Assembly: GCA_025363585.1 (NCBI GenBank)
Contig: JANYDN010000059.1
Coordinates: forward strand, 1 to 34,796
Source of the DNA: Verrucomicrobiota bacterium
GTDB lineage: Bacteria > Verrucomicrobiota > Verrucomicrobiia > Limisphaerales > UBA9464
Direction of reading: 5' to 3'
DNA length: 34,796 nt
The translations under genes were made by a program, and so were the position numbers. Below, piece after piece: positions 1 through 8,402 of the stretch. The notes beneath the pieces were generated by a model that had not been told where the DNA came from, ran no database searches, and saw nothing but the letters and a program-made list of their open reading frames with translations. The stretch's first letter is position 1. Every line of letters starts with the position of its first letter.

Positions 1-1459
1 CGAGGCGCGGGACCGTCGGGAACTTGACGGTCTTGCCGTCCACCGTTCCGCCCTGGGCGCTCACCGGGGTGATTTCCTTGGCGAACTGGGCGACCGTGTT
101 GAGGTTCGTCAGGTCGGCGTTGCCTTGGTTGGTGATCCGGATGGTGTACTGCGTGCTCTCATTGACCTGGATCGGATCGGGATCGTCGACGACCTCGAGG
201 AGGACGGCCGAGATGCCCTTCCACAGCGTGCAAGCCTCGGCGGACTCGGTGAGTCCCTGCGTGGTCTTGACGTTCGCGGAGTTGCACCAGCGGCCGGGCT
301 GGGTGCTGGTCAGCACGACGGTGAATTCCTTGTTCTCGCCCGGCTTGAGCGAACCGACATTCCACGTGGCGGTGTTGCCGGCGATGGCCGCGCCCGGAGC
401 GCTGACGATCTTGGTCTGCGACGGGGCGGTGTCGGTAACGACGACGCCGGTCAACTCGGTGTCACCCGTGTTCGACGCCACGATCTTGTAGGTCGCCAGC
501 TTGTTGATGAACCGCTCGGCCTCGCCGGTCTTGACGAGCTTCAGCCCCGGCTTGACCACCGTGGTGCAAGCGTCGTCGGTGACGGTGCCGGCATTGCTCG
601 AGGTGGCGACGGCGACGTTGCAATGACGACCGCGTTCGGCGGCCTTGAGCTTGACGGGGATCGACTTCGACTGGCCGGGAGCGAGGTCACCGACGTTGAA
701 GGTCTTCTCGCCGACGCCGCCGAGTCCGGCCGGATACTTGTCGGTCACGACGACGTTCTTGGCGACCGCGGTGCCGGTGTTCTTGACGACGATGTTGTAG
801 TCGACGTCGGCACCGAGCTGGGCGACTTCGGGTCCGGACTTGTCGATGGCCAACTGCGGGCGACCCACGACGGTCTGCGCGCAGACGCGGGGATCGGCCT
901 TGATGGTGGCGCAATTGACGAGCGTGCCTTCTTTCTCGGGCTTGACGGTGACCTTGAGGGTCTTGCTTTCGCCGGCGTCGAGGTTGCCGAGGTTCCAGAC
1001 GAGCTGGTTGCCGTTGACGGTGGCCTGGGGCTCGGTGCCGACCAAGCTGACGCCATCGGGAAGGGTGTCGGTGACGACCACGTTGCCGGCACACGCCGAC
1101 GCAAGGGTCTTCAGCTCATAAGTGAACGGCTCGCCAAGGGAAGCTTCGGCGGGCGCGGTCTTGGAAAGCTGGACGATGCCGGTCGTGGCGATCGCGCACG
1201 GAATGGCGGGCCGCGGGGCGGGCTTGGGAGCCGGAGCGGGCTTGGCGGGTTCAGGAGCCGGGGTGGGCGCCGGTGCCGCGTCACGACGGAAATAAGGGCT
1301 ACGGCCGGTGTAGTAATCGCCAACCAGAACTTCGTAGCTCTGGCGATTCCGGGTCCGCATCTCGCGGTCGCCGTCCTGGGCGAAGGCGGCTGGGAAGGTC
1401 AGCGCCGCCACGATGGCAGCGAGACCAAGCGACAGCTTGGCGTGAATGTTATGCTTCAT
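1..1459 (-). CDS. DUF11 repeat surface protein, OmcB-like (3' end outside window)
   Basis: About 486 residues are visible and the frame is open to the window edge, so the C-terminus is missing. The ATG at 1459 is followed by a clear signal peptide (MKHNIHAKLSLGLAAIVAAL, cleavage probably after AFA), a short tyrosine/arginine-rich stretch, a Pro/Ala linker (PAPTPAPEPAKPAPAPKPAP), then at least four tandem DUF11 beta-sandwich repeats of about 100 residues, starting near residues 90, 195, 300 and 400. Each shows the family pattern of a VVVTDTLP-like strand followed by a W/F-x-V/L-G-x-L-x-P/A-G motif. Cysteine pairs recur at equivalent places (NCATI...VCA, HCNVA...ACTT, WCNSA...ACTL). DUF11 repeats with paired cysteines are the architecture of chlamydial OmcB, a disulfide-linked periplasmic/outer-membrane protein; a structural envelope role here is inference. 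The start and signal peptide are well supported. Confidence 0.85.
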   Translation of the reverse strand, partial: MKHNIHAKLSLGLAAIVAALTFPAAFAQDGDREMRTRNRQSYEVLVGDYYTGRSPYFRRDAAPAPTPAPEPAKPAPAPKPAPRPAIPCAIATTGIVQLSKTAPAEASLGEPFTYELKTLASACAGNVVVTDTLPDGVSLVGTEPQATVNGNQLVWNLGNLDAGESKTLKVTVKPEKEGTLVNCATIKADPRVCAQTVVGRPQLAIDKSGPEVAQLGADVDYNIVVKNTGTAVAKNVVVTDKYPAGLGGVGEKTFNVGDLAPGQSKSIPVKLKAAERGRHCNVAVATSSNAGTVTDDACTTVVKPGLKLVKTGEAERFINKLATYKIVASNTGDTELTGVVVTDTAPSQTKIVSAPGAAIAGNTATWNVGSLKPGENKEFTVVLTSTQPGRWCNSANVKTTQGLTESAEACTLWKGISAVLLEVVDDPDPIQVNESTQYTIRITNQGNADLTNLNTVAQFAKEITPVSAQGGTVDGKTVKFPTVPRL

Positions 1460-1710
1460 TTTGCCGATAATGTGAGTGTTTTAGGGTTCCTGCGACAGAG
1501 GTGAAGTAGCGATCGAACGTGGGTCAAGCCGTGGTTTCAGCGGATAATCCAAAAAGTCATCCCGAGAAGACAACCCCGATCACCCCACGATAGCCCCAGA
1601 CCTTCGATGCCCAACACGAGGGATGGAATTGCATGCGGAAACCCAACTGTCAAGGCCGAGGGAACCCGGAATAGTTGGAACGTCTTGGTGACTTTCCAAT
1701 GGTCGAGGGA

Positions 1711-4095
1711 TCACGGACCCGCCGTCAAGAGAGGATCGCCGTCGCCTCGTCGTAGTTGGAATGGCGCAGAACGCACCACCGCCTCGATCATCGCGGCAAA
1801 ACGATAGTTGGACTCCGCTAGCTTCGCCTGAATCCCGGCTACCGAGGGCCGATCATAATACTCGAGGCCGCGCCCCAGCGCATAGGTCAGCAGCTTTTCG
1901 CTGAGACAGCGCGTGAAATCCTCGTTGCGCTTCCCGGCAAACAACGCGGCCAAGTCAACGTGGTCGCGAAACTTGTCGCCACCCGGCATTTCGCCCTGCG
2001 TCTCCAAGGCGAAGCCACCGTCGTCGGCGCGATACCGACCGATTCCGTCGAAGTGTTCGAAAGCGAAGCCGATCGCATCCATCCGCTCGTGGCACGACGC
2101 ACACGACGGGTTGTCGCGGTGTTGTTGCATGCGCTGCCGCAAGGTGCCCTTGAGCTCCTTGGCTTCGAGCGGCGGTATTCCCGGCGGCGGTGGCGGCGGT
2201 GGCGTCCCAAGGATGTTGTCCATCACCCATTTCCCGCGTTTCACGGGCGAGGTCCGGGTTGGGTTCGACGTCAAAAGCAACACGCTCGCATGCGTCAGCA
2301 CGCCGCTCCGGGCCGTTCCCTTCGTCGAAACTTTCGCGAAGCCCTCGCCGTGCACGCCATCGATCCCGTAGTGCCGTGCCAATCGTTCGTTCGCGAACGT
2401 ATAGTCGGCAGTGAGGAATTCGGTCACGGGTCGGTCCTCCCGCACGATGTAGTCGAACAGCCGCTCGGTCTCCTCGCGAATCGATGACCGAAGCGACTCG
2501 TCGAAATCCGGAAAGGTTTTTTTGTCCGGCGTCAGGATGCCAAGGGTCCGCAGGTTCAACCATTGGGCGGCAAAATTATCGGTCAACGCCCGAGAACGCG
2601 GATCCTTCAGCATCCGGGGAACCTGCTCCCCCAGGCTCTTCCGGAGCTTCCCTTTGGCCGCGAGCCCGAACAACTCGTCGTCGGGCATCGTGCTCCATAG
2701 GAAATAGCTGAGCCGACTTGCCAGCGCGTATTCGTCCACCGGTTGTACCGCGCGGGGATTGTCCGGTTCCGACTGCACTTCGCCGCGAAACAGAAAATGC
2801 GGCGAAACCAGCACCGCGGTCAGCGCCTGGCGGACTCCCGACTCGAAGTTGTCCCCGGCTTTCCGTCCGTCCCGGTACAAAGTGCAAAGCCGATCCACTT
2901 CGTCCTTGGTCGCCGGCCTTCGGAATGCCCGCGTCGCGAACCGCTCGATCACGGACCTCGCCGCGGCCGCATCGTCCCCGCCCTTCGGCATCCTGAAGAA
3001 AATGCGATGATGAGAGTCTGGCAATTCGGCGGGTTTGTCCGTGAACGGCCCGACGATCTCAACCCCCAGCACATAGAGGTTTCGGTCCTCGACCCGATGC
3101 TCTTTCCGGACCTTGCCGCTCTTCTCCTTCACCTCCTCGGTGTATTCCCGGTAGAAGTCGTTCAGGAACGCCACGCCCAACCGATGCGCCCCCGGTTGCA
3201 TCGCCACCCGGTGTTCGTAGAACTTCGGATCGTTTTTCCCGCGTGCCACCTTGACGGTTTCCAGATTCTTTCCATCCATCTTCAGGCCCATTTGTACCTT
3301 CTCTTCCTTCGGGCCCGCCTGTTGGCCATACGCGTTGATCCTCACCACATACTCGCCCTCGAACCGCACCGGGAAATCGAGGGTCATCTCGCCATTGGAA
3401 GATTTCGTGGCCAACGCTGCCGTGCCATCGTGCCCCTTGAGGTCGCCAGGGGTGAACCGACGCGTCCGGGGTACCAACGGCCCGGTGACGATCGCCTCGT
3501 CGAATACCATTTCCGCTGCCCGCAGATACCGCTCCCAAAGAATGGGGGGCAACGACAGAACATCACCGATGTTGTCGAACCCGTAACCCACGTCGTCCTG
3601 CGGAAAATCATCCGCCGGCCGGAAATCCACCCCCACCAGATCCCGGATCGTGTTGTTGTATTCCGTACGGTTCAGGCGATGCAGGGTCACGCGACCCGGA
3701 TCCGGATGCGCCGGATCAACCGGGAACAGGGTGCCATCGATCCACGCCACCAACTTCTCCCGCTCGGACGACGACGGTTGCGCTTTCTTCTTCGGCGGCA
3801 TCTCGCCCGAACGGACATTTTGCAACACCCGCTCCCAAAGCCGTCGGTCGGAAACGATCGCGGTGACGTTCGTGAATCGATCCAGGCTGACATCGCCCTT
3901 GCTCGCGCCGTCCGCATGGCAATCCCAGCAATATTGCCTAAGGGTCGGCATGATTTCCCGGTGAAGGACCACTTCCGCGGCTGCCAACCGTTCCTTTGAC
4001 GAAGGCATGTGCGCGCGCCTCGTCGAAACGGCGAAGGCAACCGAAGCGCAGGCTCCGGCCAACAGGGCTATCAGGATGGCGATCGAGCGGACCAT
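1711..4095 (-). CDS. Secreted c-type cytochrome protein, PSCyt1-DUF1587-DUF1592-DUF1588-DUF1585
   Basis: This 794-residue protein starts at the ATG at 4095, chosen because it opens a signal peptide (MVRSIAILIALLAGACASVA); the frame continues upstream but only as low-quality sequence. A heme-binding CWDCH lies at 56-60 with the PSCyt1 feature MPPKKK near 99-104. DUF1587 follows at about 135-200 (RLNRTEYNNTIRDL), then a DUF1595/DUF1592 region around 400-580 (FATRAFRRP; YALASRLSYFLWSTMPDDEL), DUF1588 with the usual proline run (TPPPPPPPGIPP) and a second CASCH motif, and DUF1585 at the end (LSEKLLTYALGRGLEYYDRP). This exact domain order is characteristic of Planctomycetes and Verrucomicrobia. 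The biochemical role of the family is not established; an extracytoplasmic redox function is inferred from the two CxxCH motifs. In many genomes a DUF1552 gene sits beside it; none is seen here. Confidence 0.93.
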   Translation of the reverse strand: MVRSIAILIALLAGACASVAFAVSTRRAHMPSSKERLAAAEVVLHREIMPTLRQYCWDCHADGASKGDVSLDRFTNVTAIVSDRRLWERVLQNVRSGEMPPKKKAQPSSSEREKLVAWIDGTLFPVDPAHPDPGRVTLHRLNRTEYNNTIRDLVGVDFRPADDFPQDDVGYGFDNIGDVLSLPPILWERYLRAAEMVFDEAIVTGPLVPRTRRFTPGDLKGHDGTAALATKSSNGEMTLDFPVRFEGEYVVRINAYGQQAGPKEEKVQMGLKMDGKNLETVKVARGKNDPKFYEHRVAMQPGAHRLGVAFLNDFYREYTEEVKEKSGKVRKEHRVEDRNLYVLGVEIVGPFTDKPAELPDSHHRIFFRMPKGGDDAAAARSVIERFATRAFRRPATKDEVDRLCTLYRDGRKAGDNFESGVRQALTAVLVSPHFLFRGEVQSEPDNPRAVQPVDEYALASRLSYFLWSTMPDDELFGLAAKGKLRKSLGEQVPRMLKDPRSRALTDNFAAQWLNLRTLGILTPDKKTFPDFDESLRSSIREETERLFDYIVREDRPVTEFLTADYTFANERLARHYGIDGVHGEGFAKVSTKGTARSGVLTHASVLLLTSNPTRTSPVKRGKWVMDNILGTPPPPPPPGIPPLEAKELKGTLRQRMQQHRDNPSCASCHERMDAIGFAFEHFDGIGRYRADDGGFALETQGEMPGGDKFRDHVDLAALFAGKRNEDFTRCLSEKLLTYALGRGLEYYDRPSVAGIQAKLAESNYRFAAMIEAVVRSAPFQLRRGDGDPLLTAGP

Positions 4096-4235
4096 GGGGA
4101 CAGTTGACGGTGGTGAAGCGCGATTTATTGAAGCCTCTTCCGCCGATTCCCGCCGCGTCAATCCACGACATCGATCCACGACATGCGAATCGACGCCGGG
4201 TCGTCAGCCCACGCCCCGAGCAACGGCGAAGCCAG

Positions 4236-4736
4236 TCACCCGCGAATCCGCGGCCACAAGGGCCGGAGATCATCGTCGGCCAGCGCGGCGGCGCGGACGC
4301 TTTCCTCGTTGCCGCGGCGCACGGCGTCGCGGTACCAGTGCCACGCCTCCGCTTCCTCGCCCGTTTGCGCGAGATAACATGCGAGATTGAATGCCATCAT
4401 CGGCTCGTCGGGAAAAAGTTCCGCGGCGGGTCTCAATGCGGCCAAGGCCGCCTCCAAACCCCCGCCCCGCATACGACGGGTCGCGTAGGCCCGATGCAGC
4501 CACCCCGCCGCCAGTTCGGGATGCAATCGCACCAACTTCTCGGCCCACGGAAACGCCGCCTCCCAGTCGCCCGACGCGGCGCATGCCGACCAACCGGTTT
4601 CCAGCACTGCCGGATGATCCTCGTTCGCCGCGGTAACGGCGGATAATTCCCGCAGGGCCTCCGCTGGATTTCCCAGTTCGATCCATCCTTCGGCCGCGCG
4701 AAGCGAGAAGATGTCCGGCGGCGGAACGGGCGTCAT
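4236..4736 (-). CDS. Small TPR-like protein
   Basis: This 166-residue protein has no signal peptide and is built from helical, TPR-like units (for example AAEGWIELGNPAEALREL near the N-terminus, AEKLVRLHPELAAGWLHRAY in the middle, FNLACYLAQTGEEAEAWHWY near the end). Such repeats bind proteins; no partner is visible. The ATG at 4736 overlaps the TGA of the upstream gene as ATGA, a normal sign of translational coupling, which fixes the start. The pair with the preceding gene recurs in my memory of Verrucomicrobia, but no function is assigned. About 140 bases without a gene (4096-4235) separate it from the cytochrome gene downstream. Confidence 0.82.
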   Translation of the reverse strand: MTPVPPPDIFSLRAAEGWIELGNPAEALRELSAVTAANEDHPAVLETGWSACAASGDWEAAFPWAEKLVRLHPELAAGWLHRAYATRRMRGGGLEAALAALRPAAELFPDEPMMAFNLACYLAQTGEEAEAWHWYRDAVRRGNEESVRAAALADDDLRPLWPRIRG

Positions 4737-5065
4737 GGCGGGTCGGGCGCCGGATTGGATTTCGCAGCCCGCGGCTTCCGGCGTGCCCGGAACAACTCGA
4801 GCTGCGGTTCGTTGAGGAATCCGTGCTGCTTGAGGATGCGCAGCATTTGAAGCACGTCGGACTTCTGGTAATTGCGATTGGCTTCGGTCGATTCGATCAG
4901 CGCCGCGAGGATCGTCCCGAACTCCACCGGATGCGGGTTGGATACGGCGAAATCGATCTCGTCGTCTTCCCGGCGCGCGGGTGAAACATGTTTCCGGTGT
5001 TGCCGGACGAAAAATCCGGCCGACTCGAAAAACTCGCGGACGATGGCTTCGCTGACGGCACTCAC
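4733..5065 (-). CDS. Conserved small protein, function unknown
   Basis: The proposed start is GTG at 5065, giving 110 residues beginning MSAVSEAIVREFFESAGFFV. An in-frame ATG at 5143 would add 26 residues, but that stretch (rich in R, P, G, T) looks like translated intergenic sequence. The body is charged and well composed (RQHRKHVSPARREDDEIDF; LQMLRILKQHGFLNEPQLEL) and ends in a basic/proline tail. I do not recognise a Pfam domain. The layout, an N-terminal alpha/beta segment with an EDDEIDF acidic motif followed by helices, could be a small nuclease-like or nucleic-acid-binding fold, which is speculation. The stop overlaps the start of the TPR gene by four bases (ATGA), so the two are translated together. 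Confidence 0.7.
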   Translation of the reverse strand: MSAVSEAIVREFFESAGFFVRQHRKHVSPARREDDEIDFAVSNPHPVEFGTILAALIESTEANRNYQKSDVLQMLRILKQHGFLNEPQLELFRARRKPRAAKSNPAPDPP

Positions 5066-5202
5066 GGGAATCTGTGAGGGGAGTTTGGTCCGCGTACGGA
5101 CGCCGCACAATCCCGGAGACGGATATTGGCGACGGCCGTCCACGGGACAATCTTGCCCGCCGCACGCTTCCCCTTTCGCGACGATATTCCTAAAGTCGGG
5201 CC

Positions 5203-6444
5203 ATGTCCGCCGACGCCAGTCTGGTCGCCCGCGTGGAACGCATCGTCGACGCCACGCCGATCCACGACATCCATACCCATCTCTACGATCCCGCGTTCGG
5301 ATCGCTCCTGCTGTGGGGGATCGACGACCTGCTGGTCTACCACTATCTGGTGAGCGAGGCGTTCCGGCACCTCGACGTCGGCTACGATCGTTTTTGGTCG
5401 GCCGACAAAGTCACCCAGGCGGCGTGGATCTGGGACGCCTTGTTCGTGCGGCATTCGCCCGTCTCGGAAGCGTGTCGCGGCGTCCTCACGGCGTTGCACA
5501 TGCTGGGCATCGAACCGCGCAAAGGCGATTTGCCCTCCATCCGAAAATGGTTCGCCGCGCAGAATGCCATCTCGCACGTCGACCGCGTTCTGGCCCTGGC
5601 AAACGTCTCGACCGTCTGCATGACGAATTCGCCGTTCGATGACGAGGAACGGCCGGGCTGGGAAGCGGGCTTCGACAGGGACCCGAGGTTTGTCGCGGCC
5701 CTGCGCATCGATCCGTTGCTCTTGTCGTGGCCATCGGCAACGAATCAACTTCGCGCGCAGGGCTACGGGGTGACCCCGGGCCGAACCACGGCCAACGCGT
5801 CGGAGGTGCGGCGCTTCCTGTCGGATTGGACCCGTCGGATCGACTCGCGGTACTGCATGGTTTCGTTGCCTCCGGATTTCGCCTATCCGGCGGACACGGA
5901 CGCCGCGTGGCTGATCGACCACGCCGTGCTGCCGCATGCCAGGGAGCACGGGCAGGGATTCGCGCTGATGATGGGCGTGAAGCGTGCGGTGAACCCGGCG
6001 CTCAAACTCGCGGGCGACGGCGTGGGCCGCAGCGATTTGGTGGCGTTGCAAAATCTCTGCGCCGCAAATCCCGACAACCGGTTCCTCGCGACCTGCCTGA
6101 GCCGCGAGAACCAGCATGAACTGGTGGTGCTTGCCCGTAAGTTCCGCAACCTGCATCCGTTCGGCTGCTGGTGGTTCACCAACACGCCGCAGCTCGTCGC
6201 GGAGATCACGTCGATGCGCCTCGAGTTGCTGGGCACCAGCTTCACCCCGCAGCACAGCGACGCGCGGGTACTCGACCAGCTCCTGTACAAATGGAGTCAC
6301 GCCAGGCGCATCGTGGCGCGTTGCCTCGCCGACCGTCATGCCGACCTCGCCGCGTCCGGATGGGAATCGACGGACGGCGAGATCGCGCGGGACGCGCGCG
6401 AGTTGCTCGGTGGTTCGTGCGCGGCGTTTCTCGCGGGCGGCTGA
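5203..6444 (+). CDS. Uronate (glucuronate) isomerase-like amidohydrolase
   Basis: This 413-residue cytoplasmic protein has no signal peptide. The N-terminus carries the amidohydrolase-superfamily metal motif IHDIHTHLYDPAFG (residues 20-33), as in UxaC, followed by the UxaC-like LLLWGIDDLLVYHY. The segment HPFGCWWFTNTPQLV in the C-terminal third also fits the UxaC/glucuronate isomerase family. UxaC interconverts D-glucuronate/D-galacturonate and fructuronate/tagaturonate, the first step of hexuronate breakdown. The length is somewhat shorter than classical UxaC (about 470 residues), and no other hexuronate genes are adjacent, so substrate remains open. It sits head to head with the minus-strand gene at 5065 (137-base spacer), and the cytochrome/FGE gene follows 84 bases downstream on the same strand. 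Confidence 0.78.
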   Translation: MSADASLVARVERIVDATPIHDIHTHLYDPAFGSLLLWGIDDLLVYHYLVSEAFRHLDVGYDRFWSADKVTQAAWIWDALFVRHSPVSEACRGVLTALHMLGIEPRKGDLPSIRKWFAAQNAISHVDRVLALANVSTVCMTNSPFDDEERPGWEAGFDRDPRFVAALRIDPLLLSWPSATNQLRAQGYGVTPGRTTANASEVRRFLSDWTRRIDSRYCMVSLPPDFAYPADTDAAWLIDHAVLPHAREHGQGFALMMGVKRAVNPALKLAGDGVGRSDLVALQNLCAANPDNRFLATCLSRENQHELVVLARKFRNLHPFGCWWFTNTPQLVAEITSMRLELLGTSFTPQHSDARVLDQLLYKWSHARRIVARCLADRHADLAASGWESTDGEIARDARELLGGSCAAFLAGG

Positions 6445-6481
6445 AGCCGGGGACGCTCCCGTGCGTCCGATGGGCGCCGCG

Positions 6482-6512
6482 TTGACACGGGCCCGCTGGG
6501 CCCGCTTATGCT
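6482..6512 (+). promoter_or_regulatory. Possible promoter with an internal hairpin
   Basis: TTGACA (6482-6487) is a perfect -35 hexamer and TATGCT (6507-6512) a 4-of-6 match to -10, but the spacer is 19 bases, longer than ideal. The spacer contains a perfect 7-base inverted repeat CGGGCCC-GCT-GGGCCCG (6488-6504). This could be an operator or a stem ending transcription from the isomerase gene; no T-run follows. The downstream start at 6529 leaves room for only a very short leader. Low confidence. Confidence 0.3.
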
Positions 6513-6528
6513 GCGTGGACCTGCTCGC

Positions 6529-8289
6529 ATGAACCGATTCGTTGCCGTCACGCTGGGCGCCGCCATCGCGGCTTCCCTTTCCGCCGCCGACAAGGTGGAT
6601 TTTCGCCGCGAGGTGCGGCCGATCCTCGAGGGCTATTGCCTGAAGTGCCACGGCGCTGAGAAGCCCAAGGGAGATTTCAGCCTCGTGAGCCGGGCGGGAG
6701 CGTTGAAAGGCGGCGAGAAAGCCGGCCCCGCCATCGTCGCCGGAAACGGGGCCAAAAGCCCCCTGTTCGTCACCACGAGCCTCCCGGCCGACCACGATGA
6801 CGTGATGCCGCCCAAGGGCGACAAACTCACCAAGGCCCAGCAGGACAAATTGAAGGCGTGGATCGAGCAGGGCGCCGATTGGCCCGACGACCAGAAGCTT
6901 TCCCAAAAAGAGCGCGTCGATTTCGCCAAACAGGTGGCGCCGATCCTCGAGGTCAATTGCGTCGCGTGCCACCACGAGGGCCATGCGAAGGGCAAACTCC
7001 GTCTCGACGTGCGCGACGAGTTCCTGAAGAGCGACTCGGTCGTCGTCGGCGACGGCGAGAAATCGAAGCTCTTCACCTCGATGATCCTCAAGGCCGACGA
7101 CGAGGACCTGATGCCGCCCGCCAAAAAAGGCGGCCCGCTGCCGCGGGAGAAAGCCGACGTGATCCGCAATTGGATCGACCAAGGCGCGGTGTGGCCCGAC
7201 GGAATGGTGTTGCGGCAGAAAGAAGCCGCCAGCACGCAGGCCCGGGACGACGTCGCCATGCTGGCGGCGATCCATGCCAAGGTGATCGCCAACTCCGCCG
7301 AGAAATCCGCGGACGCGATGAAAGCCTACACCGAAAAGCTCTCGGGAACCGACGGCGAATTCGACGTCCTTCCGATTCCGGCGGGCGAGTACACGATGGG
7401 CACTCCCGACAACGAACCCGGCCGCAAGCCGGACGAGGGTCCGCAGCGCAAGGTGAAGATCGAGCCGTTCTGGATGGGCAAGCTTGAGGTCCGATGGAAC
7501 GAGTACGAACTCTTCATGTTCCCGGGCCTCGAGAAGGGCACCAACGTCCCGACCGAGCGCATCGACCGCGAGTTGATGATGAATTTCCCGGACCTGTTGC
7601 CCGCGGCCGTGAAAACCGCGGTCAACCAATACACGGGCAAGGAAGCCGAAGCGGTCAGCCGCCCGACCACGCCCTACGTCGAGATGAGTTTCGGCATGGG
7701 CAAGGACGGGTTCCCGGCCATCAGCATGACCCACTACGCCGCGACGCGTTACTGCCGGTGGTTGACCGCGAAGACGGGACACTTCTACCGGCTCGCTACG
7801 GAGGCGGAGTGGGAATACGCATGCCGTGCGGGCACCACCACGCGCTACTACTATGGCGATGATCCGGCGAAGCTCGACGAGTACGCCTGGTACTTCAAGA
7901 ACGCCGACGGCAAATACCAGAAGGTCGGCAAGAAAAAGCCGAACGCGTGGGGTCTTCAGGACATGCTCGGCAACGTCTCGGAATGGGTCATGGACGGCTA
8001 TCTGGACAGCTACTCGAAGGTCGGCGACCGCGAGACCATCTTCATCGACACCGAGTATCCGAACGTTGCCCGCGGCGGATCCTGGGACGACGACGCCGAG
8101 CTCCTGCGAAGCGGCTCGCGCAAGTCCTCGGATGCCTCGTGGAAAATGCGCGATCCCCAGTTGCCGAAATCAAAGTGGTACCTGACCGACGCCCAAGGCA
8201 TCGGGTTCCGCGTGGTCCGGCCCTTGAAGGTGCCCGCGACGCCGGAAGAAATGGGACGTTGGTGGCCGGCGTACCCGACCAAAAAATAG
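6529..8289 (+). CDS. Secreted fusion of two PSCyt1 cytochrome c domains and an FGE-sulfatase fold domain
   Basis: This 586-residue protein starts at the ATG at 6529 because that opens a signal peptide (MNRFVAVTLGAAIAASLSAA); a GTG/ATG seven codons earlier is less likely. Two PSCyt1 units follow: CLKCH at 37-41 with DVMPPKGDKL, and CVACH at 144-148 with DLMPPAKKGG, each ending W-I-D/E-Q-G-A-x-W-P-D. From about 279 to 575 there is an FGE-sulfatase/SUMF1-type domain (FDVLPIPAGEYTMGT; RLATEAEWEYACRAGT; WGLQDMLGNVSEWVMDG; ARGGSWDDDAELLRSGSRK; GIGFRVVRP). The paired catalytic cysteines of true formylglycine-generating enzyme near the RGGSW region are absent (the segment reads DDDAELLRSGS), so sulfatase activation is unlikely; a binding or other oxidative role is possible. 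No sulfatase gene is nearby. Confidence 0.9.
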   Translation: MNRFVAVTLGAAIAASLSAADKVDFRREVRPILEGYCLKCHGAEKPKGDFSLVSRAGALKGGEKAGPAIVAGNGAKSPLFVTTSLPADHDDVMPPKGDKLTKAQQDKLKAWIEQGADWPDDQKLSQKERVDFAKQVAPILEVNCVACHHEGHAKGKLRLDVRDEFLKSDSVVVGDGEKSKLFTSMILKADDEDLMPPAKKGGPLPREKADVIRNWIDQGAVWPDGMVLRQKEAASTQARDDVAMLAAIHAKVIANSAEKSADAMKAYTEKLSGTDGEFDVLPIPAGEYTMGTPDNEPGRKPDEGPQRKVKIEPFWMGKLEVRWNEYELFMFPGLEKGTNVPTERIDRELMMNFPDLLPAAVKTAVNQYTGKEAEAVSRPTTPYVEMSFGMGKDGFPAISMTHYAATRYCRWLTAKTGHFYRLATEAEWEYACRAGTTTRYYYGDDPAKLDEYAWYFKNADGKYQKVGKKKPNAWGLQDMLGNVSEWVMDGYLDSYSKVGDRETIFIDTEYPNVARGGSWDDDAELLRSGSRKSSDASWKMRDPQLPKSKWYLTDAQGIGFRVVRPLKVPATPEEMGRWWPAYPTKK

Positions 8290-8402
8290 GCGCCCGATTT
8301 CACCGGCGCGGGCAAGGACCACGGTAGTCCCCGTGGATTTGCCCCGGGACGCCAAGAAATGCGATTGGACTTCGCGCGATTCTGACTCAGCTTTCCGCCG
8401 GT

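Noticed and set aside
125-1504. Plus-strand open frame of 459 codons
   Set aside because: Antisense to the DUF11 gene; its Gly/Asp/Arg/Leu composition is the mirror of that gene's codons and it has no domain.
1460-1710. Promoter or terminator in the gap left of the DUF1592-family gene
   Set aside because: A TTGACC hexamer on the minus strand lacks a matching -10 at proper distance and no stem with T-run is present.
2743-3999. Plus-strand open frame of 418 codons
   Set aside because: Antisense to the DUF1592-family gene, whose two heme motifs and domain order are clear.
5062-7782. Long minus-strand open frame of about 900 codons
   Set aside because: It is antisense to the isomerase and cytochrome/FGE genes, has the Arg/His/Gly-rich composition of a GC-driven shadow frame and no recognisable domain.
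6529-8289. Sulfatase-activating formylglycine-generating enzyme
   Set aside because: The active-site cysteine pair is absent and there is no sulfatase gene nearby.
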